The translations under genes were made by a program, and so were the position numbers. Positions 9,924 to 18,484 of a DNA stretch of 64,000 nucleotides are shown here, one piece after another. The stretch comes from Marivirga salinae (lineage in GTDB: Bacteria > Bacteroidota > Bacteroidia > Cytophagales > Cyclobacteriaceae). Location of the stretch: contig NZ_CP129971.1 of NCBI RefSeq assembly GCF_030503855.1, positions 1,619,501 through 1,683,500 on the forward strand. Reading direction: 5' to 3'. A model generated the notes under the pieces. That model was not told where the DNA came from and made no database searches. It saw only the letters and a program-made list of their open reading frames with translations. Numbering within the stretch: the first letter of the stretch is position 1; each line of letters opens with the position of its first letter.

Positions 9924-10715
9924 TTAATTAATCTTAAACCCATCCGCATCCAACTGAGCTGGGAATTTCTCCCTAAATCTTATTAATTCCTGACCTGAGA
10001 GTGTCACAGTTTTAATTTCTTCTCTGTCATCAGCAAAATATAATGCATTACCTTTTGGGCCATAGATAGCAGAATGCCCATTGTGTGCTATTCCTTTTCC
10101 ATCATCTCCAATTCTATTGACGCCTAAGCAATAGCTAACATTTTCAATAGCGCGCGCCTGTAATAATGTATCCCATGCATTTACTCGAACAGCAGGCCAG
10201 TTGGCCACAAACAATGTTAAGTCATATTCTAGTTCATTTTGATCATTGGATTTATTCCGGATCCAAACGGGAAATCTTAAATCGTAACAAACTAAAGGCT
10301 TTATTTTCCAGTCTTTTAATTCTACTATCAAATCTTTTTGACCTGGTGAATAGTGCTCATCCTCATTTGCCATTCTAAACAAATGTCTTTTATCATAGGT
10401 GAAATAATTCCCGTCAGGCTGCATCCAAATTAAGCGGTTGAAGTATTTTCCATTATCATTTACTATATAAGAACCAGTCACAACCGCTTTCTTTTGACTT
10501 GCCATCTGTTTCATCCATTTGAAAGTATGCAAATTCATAGGCTCGGCCATTTTTTCGGCTTCCATACTAAAACCTGTGTTAAACATCTCAGGCAATACAA
10601 TCAGATCAGTTTCTTCTTCAATCTCCCAGATCTTTTCTTCTAACATGGAGATGTTAGCCTGTTTGTCCTGCCAATGCAGAGGCGTTTGAATAAGTGTTAC
10701 TTTTAAATCTTGCAT
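9924..10715 (-). CDS. Omega-amidase (nitrilase superfamily, YafV/Nit2 type)
   Basis: This 263-residue cytoplasmic hydrolase has the nitrilase triad in YafV-like positions: Glu43 (LPEMFNTGFSME), Lys109 (YDKRHLF) and Cys143 (VCYDLRFPVW). YafV/Nit2 enzymes hydrolyse alpha-ketoglutaramate and alpha-ketosuccinamate to 2-oxoacids and ammonia. Its start overlaps the end of the upstream methionine aminotransferase gene by 13 nt. This pairing matches a glutamine-transaminase/omega-amidase route in which the keto product of glutamine is removed to pull transamination forward. Confidence 0.85.
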   Translation of the reverse strand: MQDLKVTLIQTPLHWQDKQANISMLEEKIWEIEEETDLIVLPEMFNTGFSMEAEKMAEPMNLHTFKWMKQMASQKKAVVTGSYIVNDNGKYFNRLIWMQPDGNYFTYDKRHLFRMANEDEHYSPGQKDLIVELKDWKIKPLVCYDLRFPVWIRNKSNDQNELEYDLTLFVANWPAVRVNAWDTLLQARAIENVSYCLGVNRIGDDGKGIAHNGHSAIYGPKGNALYFADDREEIKTVTLSGQELIRFREKFPAQLDADGFKIN

Positions 10716-11851
10716 AATATGTCTGATGCTTTATGTAATGTATCTTCTCCTTTAGCAAAGCAAAATCTCAGTAATTTGTTATCCTGTTTGTCGGAATAAA
10801 ATGCCGAAACAGGTATTGAAGCCACACCCTTTTCTTTGATGAGATATTGCGCAAATTCCATATCACCCATATCTGAAACCTCACTGAAATCCAAAACCTG
10901 GAAATAAGTGCCGTATGAAGGAATCACTTTAAATTTTGAATCTTGCATTGCTTGTTGAAAGAATTCTCTTTTCTTTTCATACATCGAGCTCACGCCCAAA
11001 TAGTTTTTCTCATCTTTTAAATATTCAGCCATAGCGTACTGACTAGGTGTATGGACTGAGAAACAATTGTATTGATGCACTTTCCTAATTTCTTTCATGA
11101 TAGCTTCAGGTGCTACCATATAGCCTATTTTCCAGCCTGTAGCATGAAAAGTTTTTCCGAAAGAAGAAACGGCAATACTTCTGCTAGCTAAGAATTTATC
11201 TTTTAAGACACTAAGATGTGTGTTTCCGTCAAAAATGATATGCTCGTAAACTTCATCACTCAAAATAATCAGCTGCGGATTTTCTTCCAAGATTTCTTTT
11301 AATGCCGTAATATCATCTTGAGTTAAAATAGCCCCTGAAGGATTGTGCGGAAAATTAATAATGATCATTCGGGTTTTGTCCGAGATATTATCTTTTACTT
11401 TTTGCCAATCTGGAGTGAAGTTGGGCAAACTTAAACCAACAGGAACGACTTTACCGCCTGCTAATTCAATGGCAGGAATATAGCAATCATAAGCGGGCTC
11501 TAATACAATTACTTCATCTCCTTGATTTACAGTTGCTAAAACACTGGAAAAGATAGCTTCAGTTGCCCCTGCAGAAACCGTAATTTCTGTATCTATATTA
11601 AGGTTAACACCATCTGTATTTTTGATTTTGTTAGCGATGGCTTCTCTAAGTTGAGGAAGACCAGGCATAGGCGCATATTGGTTATGCCCAATTTGCATAT
11701 TTTGATAAACTAAGTCTATTAATTTTTCTGATACGGGGAAATCAGGAAAACCTTGGGAAAGATTGATGGCATTATATTCGGCTGCCATTTGAGACATAAC
11801 AGTGAATATGGTGGTACCTACATTTGGAAGCTTAGATTTTAGTTCTTGCAT
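10703..11851 (-). CDS. Methionine aminotransferase-like PLP enzyme (YbdL/MtnE type)
   Basis: This 382-residue class I aminotransferase aligns in style with E. coli YbdL. LSQGFPDFP is at residues 31-39, TVSAGATEAIFS at 91-102, NFPHNPSG at 167-174, and LSDEVYEH at 198-205 with the PLP Asp. The PLP lysine is Lys233 in SSFGKTFHATGWKIGY. YbdL-type enzymes transaminate methionine, its keto acid, and aromatic amino acids, often with glutamine as donor. It is the first gene of a two-gene operon with the omega-amidase. It could serve methionine salvage or general keto-acid repair. Confidence 0.85.
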   Translation of the reverse strand: MQELKSKLPNVGTTIFTVMSQMAAEYNAINLSQGFPDFPVSEKLIDLVYQNMQIGHNQYAPMPGLPQLREAIANKIKNTDGVNLNIDTEITVSAGATEAIFSSVLATVNQGDEVIVLEPAYDCYIPAIELAGGKVVPVGLSLPNFTPDWQKVKDNISDKTRMIIINFPHNPSGAILTQDDITALKEILEENPQLIILSDEVYEHIIFDGNTHLSVLKDKFLASRSIAVSSFGKTFHATGWKIGYMVAPEAIMKEIRKVHQYNCFSVHTPSQYAMAEYLKDEKNYLGVSSMYEKKREFFQQAMQDSKFKVIPSYGTYFQVLDFSEVSDMGDMEFAQYLIKEKGVASIPVSAFYSDKQDNKLLRFCFAKGEDTLHKASDILCKI

Positions 11852-11938
11852 ATTTAAATATGTTTATTCCTTAATTAATATCTCCTTAAAGTTAGTAGTT
11901 GAATTAATTAATTAAGAATAGGATTATTAAAAATAAGT

Positions 11939-11969
11939 CAAAAAAAAAGGCTGACAAAACTGCCAGCCT
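11939..11969 (-). terminator. Terminator of the histone H1-like gene
   Basis: Minus-strand stem AGGCTG/CAGCCT (11964-11969 with 11948-11953) is followed by an uninterrupted T-run (the A-run at 11939-11948). It lies 25 nt past the stop of the small gene at 11994-12170, as an intrinsic terminator should. Confidence 0.7.
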
Positions 11970-11993
11970 CTTTCGAAATCGTTCAAATTCTAA

Positions 11994-12170
11994 TTAAGCT
12001 TTGTTCTTAATATCTTGAACTTCAATTCTGATCTCTTGTGCTAAGTTTTTCAACTCTTGCATTCCTTTTCTTACGCGAGTACCAGCCGCCTGATTCTCTT
12101 TGTCGTAGAATTTTTCAAAATCACCTTCTAGACCCATGATAAGGTCTCTTACTTGTTCGAATCTTTTCAT
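11994..12170 (-). CDS. Histone H1-like protein, 58 residues
   Basis: The frame reads MKRFEQVRDLIMGLEGDF, then FEKFYDKENQAAGTRVRKGM and a helical QELKNLAQEIRIEVQDIKNK tail. This is the short Hc1/histone H1-like family widespread in Bacteroidota. Members are small, mostly helical, moderately basic and predicted to bind nucleic acid. It lies alone with its own terminator between the aminotransferase operon and the SPT-type gene. Assignment rests on recognition of the conserved N-terminal and AAGTRVRKGMQ motifs; the function in Bacteroidota is not well established. Confidence 0.85.
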   Translation of the reverse strand: MKRFEQVRDLIMGLEGDFEKFYDKENQAAGTRVRKGMQELKNLAQEIRIEVQDIKNKA

Positions 12171-12272
12171 TCTTATTTTAGTTTACGGTTGACTAAATAA
12201 TTAAATTAATTGAAAGCAATATAGGCAAAAACATATAAAAACAACAATTAGGGCAACATTTTTCCTAATTTT

Positions 12273-13523
12273 TTACTCTTTAAATGCTTTTGCAAGCTCA
12301 TTTTCCCTATAATGACCCTCTTTTAGCTTATCCTTTATAGCCTCAAATGCTTTAATCGTACGATTAACATCTTCCAAACTATGCGATGCTGTAGGGATTA
12401 ATCTTAGTAAAATTGTGTCTTTTGGCACTACTGGATAGATAACAACCGAGCAGAAAATGCCAAAATTTTCTCTTAAGTCATAAGCTAAAGCTGCAGCTTC
12501 ACCAACTGTACCGTTCAACATTACTGGGGTAACAGGAGATTGAGTTGTTCCAATGCTAAAACCTTTGTCTTTCAAACCACCCTGCAATGCATCTACTATT
12601 TTCCACAAATTCTTTTTGTGCTCCGGTTGATCACGCAATAATTCTAATCTTTTAAGTGCCCCTTCTACCATTGGCATTGGTAAAGATTTTGCAAAGATCT
12701 GAGAGCGCATATTATATCTTAAGAATTTGATGATTTCAGGATCACCTCCAACAAATGCACCAATTAAAGCCATAGACTTTGCGAATGTGCTGAAGTATAA
12801 ATCTACTTCTTCCATTACACCTTGCTGCTCAGCTGTTCCAGCTCCTCTTTCTCCCATGGTTCCAAAACCGTGGGCATCATCACATAATAAACGGAATTCG
12901 TATTTTTCTTTTAAGGCAAGTGTTTCTTTCAGTTTACCCATAGCACCAGTCATACCAAATACTCCTTCAGTAATAACCAATATACCACCCCCAGTTTCTT
13001 CCGTTAGCTTAGTAGCTCTTTGTAATTGTTTTTCTAGGCTTTCTATATCGTTATGAGGATAAACAAATCTTTTCCCCATATGCAAACGAACGCCATCTAC
13101 TATACAGGCATGACATTCCGCATCATAAACGATAACATCTTTTCTACCTACCACAGCATCTATAATAGATAATACACCTTGGTATCCGAAGTTTAATAGC
13201 ATTACATCATCTTTCTTGATGAATTCAGCTAGTTGTCTTTCTAATTCTTCATGTTGGGCAGTGTTGCCAAACATCATTCTAGCTCCCATTGGATAGGCTA
13301 AACCCCATTTGGCAGCTGACTCAGCGTCAGCCTTTCTTATTTCAGGATGATTACCTAAACCTAAGTAGTTATTTAAACTCCAAGTCAACACTTCTTTTCC
13401 TCTGAATTTCATATGAGGAGACAATTCTCCTTCCAATTTAGGGAACATAAAGTAACCTTCTTCAATGTTGGAATGCTTACCCAAAGGTCCGCGATCCACT
13501 TTCAATTTCTCAAATAAATCCAC
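12273..13523 (-). CDS. Alpha-oxoamine synthase family PLP enzyme (serine palmitoyltransferase / cysteate acyltransferase-like)
   Basis: This 416-residue fold-type I PLP enzyme belongs to the group that condenses an amino acid with an acyl-CoA. Key residues are visible: NNYLGLGNHP (51-60), the PLP-stacking His138 in DAECHAC, Asp216 and His218 in DDAHGFGTMG, and Lys249 in FSTFAKSMALIGAF. Candidates are serine palmitoyltransferase (sphingolipids), cysteate acyltransferase (capnine sulfonolipids, known from Bacteroidota) or 2-amino-3-ketobutyrate CoA ligase. The motif FAKSMALIGAFVGG differs from the FGKALGG motif of AONS/KBL, which favours a sphingoid- or sulfonolipid-type role. No other lipid gene is adjacent, so the substrate is unresolved. 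Confidence 0.75.
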   Translation of the reverse strand: MDLFEKLKVDRGPLGKHSNIEEGYFMFPKLEGELSPHMKFRGKEVLTWSLNNYLGLGNHPEIRKADAESAAKWGLAYPMGARMMFGNTAQHEELERQLAEFIKKDDVMLLNFGYQGVLSIIDAVVGRKDVIVYDAECHACIVDGVRLHMGKRFVYPHNDIESLEKQLQRATKLTEETGGGILVITEGVFGMTGAMGKLKETLALKEKYEFRLLCDDAHGFGTMGERGAGTAEQQGVMEEVDLYFSTFAKSMALIGAFVGGDPEIIKFLRYNMRSQIFAKSLPMPMVEGALKRLELLRDQPEHKKNLWKIVDALQGGLKDKGFSIGTTQSPVTPVMLNGTVGEAAALAYDLRENFGIFCSVVIYPVVPKDTILLRLIPTASHSLEDVNRTIKAFEAIKDKLKEGHYRENELAKAFKE

Positions 13524-13696
13524 GTTTATCTATTTTATTGTATCAATATTATTTCTAATCAAGCCTCAAAGGTAACAAAAAAGCTGTTACCTAAAAAATT
13601 GATTTCCTGCTTTTAAGACTGAATTTTTAGTATAAAAGACAATAATTATGTAGCATTGTACTTCAATTTTTATTTGATATTGTAAGACTAATTGAT

Positions 13697-15193
13697 ATGC
13701 CAGATATTAAAAAAATCTTAGTTGCCAACAGAGGTGAAATTGCCCTTAGAGTAATGCGTTCTGCGCGCGAATTGGGTATAAAAACTGTAGCAATATATAG
13801 TGAAGCGGATAGAAATGCACTTCATGTGCGCTATGCAGATGAAGCCGTTTGTGTTGGACCGCCAGCTTCTTCAGAAAGTTATTTAAGAATAGATAAAATA
13901 ATTGAAACTTGTAAGAAATTAAAGGTAGATGCTATCCATCCTGGATACGGTTTCCTTTCGGAAAATGCTGATTTCGCTAGACAAGTTGAAAAGGAAGGAA
14001 TCATTTTCATAGGTCCTTCTGCTGAGTCTATTGAGATTATGGGAGATAAGCTTTCTGCCAAAGCAGCTGTTTTAAAAAGAAATGTGCCCTTAGTACCAGG
14101 TTTGGACAAAGCCATTACGGATATAAAATTGGCAAAAGAAAAAGCGGATGAAATCGGCTATCCTATATTAATAAAAGCCAGTGCTGGTGGTGGTGGTAAA
14201 GGAATGAGAATAGTGGAAGATCCTGCGGACTTTGAATCTCAAATGGACAGGGCAGTAAGTGAGGCGAAAAATGCCTTTGGAAATGGAGCTGTTTTTTTAG
14301 AGAAATTTGTTACCTCTCCTCGTCATATTGAGATTCAGATTTTGGGAGACCAAAAAGGAAGTGTGGTGCATTTATTTGAAAGAGAGTGTTCAATTCAAAG
14401 AAGGCACCAAAAAGTTATTGAAGAAGCTCCATCAAGCGTATTGACTCCAGAAATTAGAGAGCAAATGGGACAAGCTGCTATTGATGTGGCAAAATCCTGT
14501 AATTATTATGGAGCAGGAACCGTGGAATTCATAGTGGATAATAAATTAGATTTTTATTTCCTTGAGATGAATACTCGTTTGCAGGTGGAGCACCCTGTAA
14601 CCGAACAAATAACGGGCGTTGATTTAGTAAAAGAACAAATCAGAATTGCAGAAGGAAAAGCATTATCCATTAAGCAAGAAGATTTAACTATAAAAGGTCA
14701 TGCGGTAGAAGTGAGGGTTTATGCTGAAGATCCACAAAACAACTTCTTACCTGATATTGGAAAACTTAAGGTTTATAAAAGACCTCAAGGAACTGGTGTT
14801 AGGGTAGATGATGGTTTTGAGCAAGGAATGGATATACCAATTCATTACGACCCGATGATTGCAAAGCTAATTACCTATGCTGATAATCGAGAAGAAGCCA
14901 TCAGCAGGATGCTTCGTGCTATAGATGAATATGAAATAGTGGGAATTCAAACAACGCTAAGTTTCTGTAAATATGTATTAAAGCATGAGGCTTTCAGAAG
15001 CGGTGATTTCGATACCAAATTCATAGAAAAATACTTCCAGCCAAGTGATTTGGATGAGAAAGTATCGGATGTGGAATCAGAAATTGCAGCCGCCTTAGCG
15101 GTAAAACTGTGGTCAGAAAGGCAAAAAAAGCAAACAGCCCAGGAAGAAAATGATAATAAGAAAGCCTCTTTGTGGAAAAAGAATAGGTTATAG
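13697..15193 (+). CDS. accC: Biotin carboxylase subunit of an acyl-CoA carboxylase
   Basis: This 498-residue ATP-grasp enzyme carboxylates biotin with bicarbonate and ATP. Visible signatures are KKILVANRGEIALRVMRSA (N-terminus), SAGGGGKGMRIV (ATP loop), FERECSIQRRHQKVIEEAP, and EMNTRLQVEHPVTE near residues 290-303. The final roughly 40 residues after the biotin-carboxylase C-terminal domain are charged and lack the biotin MKM motif, so the biotin carrier is a separate protein. No carrier or carboxyltransferase gene is adjacent. Whether it serves acetyl-CoA or propionyl-CoA carboxylase is open; a methylmalonyl-CoA epimerase gene lies 7.5 kb away. Confidence 0.88.
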   Translation: MPDIKKILVANRGEIALRVMRSARELGIKTVAIYSEADRNALHVRYADEAVCVGPPASSESYLRIDKIIETCKKLKVDAIHPGYGFLSENADFARQVEKEGIIFIGPSAESIEIMGDKLSAKAAVLKRNVPLVPGLDKAITDIKLAKEKADEIGYPILIKASAGGGGKGMRIVEDPADFESQMDRAVSEAKNAFGNGAVFLEKFVTSPRHIEIQILGDQKGSVVHLFERECSIQRRHQKVIEEAPSSVLTPEIREQMGQAAIDVAKSCNYYGAGTVEFIVDNKLDFYFLEMNTRLQVEHPVTEQITGVDLVKEQIRIAEGKALSIKQEDLTIKGHAVEVRVYAEDPQNNFLPDIGKLKVYKRPQGTGVRVDDGFEQGMDIPIHYDPMIAKLITYADNREEAISRMLRAIDEYEIVGIQTTLSFCKYVLKHEAFRSGDFDTKFIEKYFQPSDLDEKVSDVESEIAAALAVKLWSERQKKQTAQEENDNKKASLWKKNRL

Positions 15194-15288
15194 AATAGAG
15201 TCTATTAGGCAAGATATGAGAATCTGCAGTAGTTGTCTGATATTTAATGCCAAAAATATTTTGTTTAATTCATTTATAAATCCATAGA

Positions 15289-16593
15289 ATGGCAGAGATT
15301 AAGCCTATTAAAGCTTGGCGCTATAATGCCGAGCTTCAAAAGGAAATTGAGAGTTTGACTAGTCCTTTATTTGATGTGGTATCAGCCAAGCAAAGAGAGG
15401 CACTTTATAAAAATCCTTTAAATAGTATTCATTTGTCCGTGCCCAAAGGCGGGGAAGAATCTGCTGATATGGCGGCAGAGCGATTGGAAAAATGGAAAAA
15501 AGAAGGAATTATAAAACAAGATCCGCTGCCTGGGATTTACGTTTATTATCAATATTTCACATTGCCTGGCTCTAACCGAGAGCATGTAAGAAAAGGCTTT
15601 ATCACCTTTATTAAAGCTTATGATTGGGATGAGAAAGTTATTTTAAGGCATGAAAATACTATTCCAAAGTCTGTAAATGACAGAATTGAGCTATTGGATA
15701 AAACCCAATTGAATGTCAGTGCTACTCATGGCTTATATTCCGATCCGGAATTTGAATTGGAGCCTTATATGGATGAGAGCATGGAAATGCCCTTAGGTGA
15801 ATTGGAAGATTATCAAGGAGTAAGGGAAGTAGTCAGTGTCATCCATGATGCTAAAATCATCAAAAAATTCATAGAGAAAATTGCACCACAGCAAATTATT
15901 TTAGCGGATGGACATCATCGCTATGAAGGCTCTTTGCTTTATAGAAAAAAGATGATGGAGAAAAATCCGAATCATACTGGACAGGAAGGGTATAATTTTC
16001 ATATGATGTACCTGACCAATTCTAATTCAGATGATTTAAGAATTTTGCCTACTCACCGATTAATAAAAGATATTCCTGATTTGTCAGAAAAGGAAATTCT
16101 GAAGAAACTAGAGGAGGATTTCATTATCAAAACACTCGAAAACCCTGAAGATGTTCATGAAATTATTTTAGGGAAAAAGTGGGCGTTTGGTATGCTTTTC
16201 AAGGAAAATACCTATAAAATCCGATTAAAGCCTGAGAAAATCGGGGAACTGAAATGGAATTTTCCAGATGAAGTAAAACATTTGGATTTAACAGTGTTGC
16301 ATTACTTTTTCATAGAGAAAATCTTAGGAATAAAAGGAGAAGAGCAGAGAAGTTCTGAATCTATCCAGTTTGAACGAAATTTTACGGCTTGCATTCGTAA
16401 ACTGTTGAAAGATGAAGTGCAATGTGCATTAATTACTAAAGAAATAAGCATGGAGCAGGTAAAAAACGTCTGCAATACAGGCTATACTATGCCTCAAAAA
16501 TCAACTTATTTCTATCCTAAAACCATTTGTGGATTTTTATTTGGCTCAATACAAGAAGATGAATTTGAATTACCCTCTTATTTTAGGGTCTAA
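15289..16593 (+). CDS. DUF1015 family protein
   Basis: This 434-residue protein has the DUF1015 features IKPIKAWRYNAEL at the N-terminus, a central IILADGHHRYEGSLLYR (about residues 203-219) and MMYLTNSNSDDLRILPTHR. The conserved DGHHRYE motif suggests an enzymatic or metal/ligand-binding site, but no activity is established for the family. Its 3' end overlaps the Maf gene by 35 nt in another frame, so the two are translationally coupled. Confidence 0.85.
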   Translation: MAEIKPIKAWRYNAELQKEIESLTSPLFDVVSAKQREALYKNPLNSIHLSVPKGGEESADMAAERLEKWKKEGIIKQDPLPGIYVYYQYFTLPGSNREHVRKGFITFIKAYDWDEKVILRHENTIPKSVNDRIELLDKTQLNVSATHGLYSDPEFELEPYMDESMEMPLGELEDYQGVREVVSVIHDAKIIKKFIEKIAPQQIILADGHHRYEGSLLYRKKMMEKNPNHTGQEGYNFHMMYLTNSNSDDLRILPTHRLIKDIPDLSEKEILKKLEEDFIIKTLENPEDVHEIILGKKWAFGMLFKENTYKIRLKPEKIGELKWNFPDEVKHLDLTVLHYFFIEKILGIKGEEQRSSESIQFERNFTACIRKLLKDEVQCALITKEISMEQVKNVCNTGYTMPQKSTYFYPKTICGFLFGSIQEDEFELPSYFRV

Positions 16594-17140
16594 ATCGCCC
16601 AGAAGAAAAGAAATACTAACCAAAGCAGGCTTTGAATTTTCTACCGAAGCTAAGGATACGGAAGAATCTTATCCATTAGATATGCCTCATACGGAAGTAG
16701 CCGCTTTTTTAGCAGAAAAGAAAGGCCAAGCCTTTGCGGAAGATGAAAAATATACCGATAAAATCATTTTGACAGCTGATACCACCGTCTTAATCGATAA
16801 TGAACTATTGGAGAAACCCCAAGATGAGGAGGAAGCTTTCAGTATGCTAAGTAAGCTTAGCGGAAGAGCGCATCAGGTGGTTTCTGGTTTTTGTGTTTTG
16901 CTAAATGGCAAGTTTGAAAAATATTCAGACGAGACATTAGTGTATTTTAATCCGATAGAAGAAGAAATGATTTGGGATTATATCCGAAACCATAAACCAT
17001 TCGATAAAGCAGGAGCTTATGGCATTCAGGAAGGCATTGGCTTAACGCATATTGAAAAACTGGAAGGTTCTTATTTCACCGTAATGGGGCTGCCGATTCA
17101 TAAAGTTTATCAGGCATTGGCTGCTTATAGCAAAGGGTAA
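16559..17140 (+). CDS. Maf-like nucleoside triphosphate pyrophosphatase
   Basis: The Maf signature starts at residue 6 (PLILGSKSPRRKEILTKAGF), and LTADTTVLIDNELLEKP and HQVVSGFCVLLNG follow. KPFDKAGAYGIQEG and a short C-terminal helix complete the family length (193 residues from the ATG at 16559). An in-frame ATG 30 nt upstream exists but adds ten residues before the conserved start, so it is not used. Maf proteins hydrolyse dTTP/UTP or modified nucleotides to monophosphates and are linked to division arrest. It is coupled by overlap to DUF1015. Confidence 0.9.
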   Translation: MNLNYPLILGSKSPRRKEILTKAGFEFSTEAKDTEESYPLDMPHTEVAAFLAEKKGQAFAEDEKYTDKIILTADTTVLIDNELLEKPQDEEEAFSMLSKLSGRAHQVVSGFCVLLNGKFEKYSDETLVYFNPIEEEMIWDYIRNHKPFDKAGAYGIQEGIGLTHIEKLEGSYFTVMGLPIHKVYQALAAYSKG

Positions 17141-17314
17141 AAAAATTTGGTAGTTGCAGTAAATGCTAGCACGAGCTTATTAGATCATGCTATTTATCTT
17201 AGCAGCTTGAAAATGGTACGTGCCAAGAAGCACTTTTATGGCTCGTATAGTGAATTGTACAAATCTAATTCTTGATTATTTAAATAAGATAAGCAATAGA
17301 ATAACTCGGCTAAC

Positions 17315-18484
17315 TTATGTCTTGGGAATGCTGACCTTAAACGTTGTGCCCTTGTTTGCTTCACTTTTCACCTCAATATTACCATTATGACTCCTTATCG
17401 TATCTTTCACTAAAAACAAGCCTAGCCCAAATCCTTTTTCGCCACGCGTACCTTTGGAAGATTTTATGCGGCCGTTAGATTGGAAACTTTCGATCAAATC
17501 AGGATCCATTCCTGCACCAGAATCCTGCACTATTAAAATACTCTCTAGTGAATTCTCATAACCTGCAATTTTGATAGCACCATTTTCTGGGGTAAATTTT
17601 ATGGCATTAGTCAAGAGATTACGAAGTACAAGCGCGATATGATTAGAAGGCATGCCGATTTTTATATTATGGTCCACTGATTTTGAAATACTTATGTTTT
17701 TCTTAATTGCAGTTTGAAGTTGTAGAGTAAGTACTTCTTCGATAATCTGATTTAGATTTACAGCTTCTTCTGGCGTATTTGATTTTTCTAATTGCACCAT
17801 TGACCATTCAATCAGGTTTTCAGCCAGTGTTATTGTATTAGAAAGGGAATCCTTAGCCTTAGCTAACATATTTACCATCTCCTCTTTAGTGAAATCATTA
17901 ATGTAATCCGTTAGTAAAACCATCATAGACTGTAATTCAACTAATGGACTTCTGAAATCATGTGACATAACGCCCACAATTTTATCTTTTTGCTTGTTTA
18001 ACTCTGCTAGTTCATTTCGCTGTGCTTCGATGATTTCATTACTCTTTTGAAGCTTTTGGGCCAGTGATTCAGCTTTCTTTTTCTCATAAAATAGCTCCCG
18101 CTCGTATGTTTCTCTCCGAGTGATTTCAAATAAGGTAGTATGAATATACGTCTTACCTTGAATATCTATTATCGAGCTATTCACCAATACTGGGACAACT
18201 CCATTTCTTGACTTGATATCAAGATTAATTTCTTTAACCTCGCTATGCATTTTCAGCAAGGGAATGAAATGCGTTTGATAATAAATTTGACTACCCTTTG
18301 AAAGGTAATCATGAAAGTACATCTTCTCGTTTGCCTGATCCTTTTCGCAATCGATCATTGATAAAAAAGTGCTATTAGTTTTGAGAATGCGACCATCAAT
18401 ATCGGTTGATACAAATCCAGCTAACACATAATTTAAATAGTTAACTTTAGTAGATGATGAATTTCTAGCGTTCATTTCAGGCAT
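17315..18484 (-). CDS. PAS-domain sensor histidine kinase coupled to an RsbQ-like hydrolase
   Basis: This 389-residue protein has no membrane segment and should be cytoplasmic. A PAS domain spans about residues 17-125 (VLAGFVSTDIDGRILKTN...). A coiled coil follows (130-165), then HisKA with phospho-acceptor His175 (MSHDFRSPL) and a HATPase domain: N-box NLLTNAIKFTPENG, G1 DSGAGM, G2 GLGLFLV. The start ATG overlaps the stop of the RsbQ-like gene by 8 nt; a second in-frame ATG lies 9 nt later, and both imply coupling. In Bacillus, RsbQ acts on the PAS domain of RsbP, a PP2C phosphatase. Here the same sensory pair appears to drive a histidine kinase. The nearby receiver genes are possible partners. 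Confidence 0.85.
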   Translation of the reverse strand: MPEMNARNSSSTKVNYLNYVLAGFVSTDIDGRILKTNSTFLSMIDCEKDQANEKMYFHDYLSKGSQIYYQTHFIPLLKMHSEVKEINLDIKSRNGVVPVLVNSSIIDIQGKTYIHTTLFEITRRETYERELFYEKKKAESLAQKLQKSNEIIEAQRNELAELNKQKDKIVGVMSHDFRSPLVELQSMMVLLTDYINDFTKEEMVNMLAKAKDSLSNTITLAENLIEWSMVQLEKSNTPEEAVNLNQIIEEVLTLQLQTAIKKNISISKSVDHNIKIGMPSNHIALVLRNLLTNAIKFTPENGAIKIAGYENSLESILIVQDSGAGMDPDLIESFQSNGRIKSSKGTRGEKGFGLGLFLVKDTIRSHNGNIEVKSEANKGTTFKVSIPKT

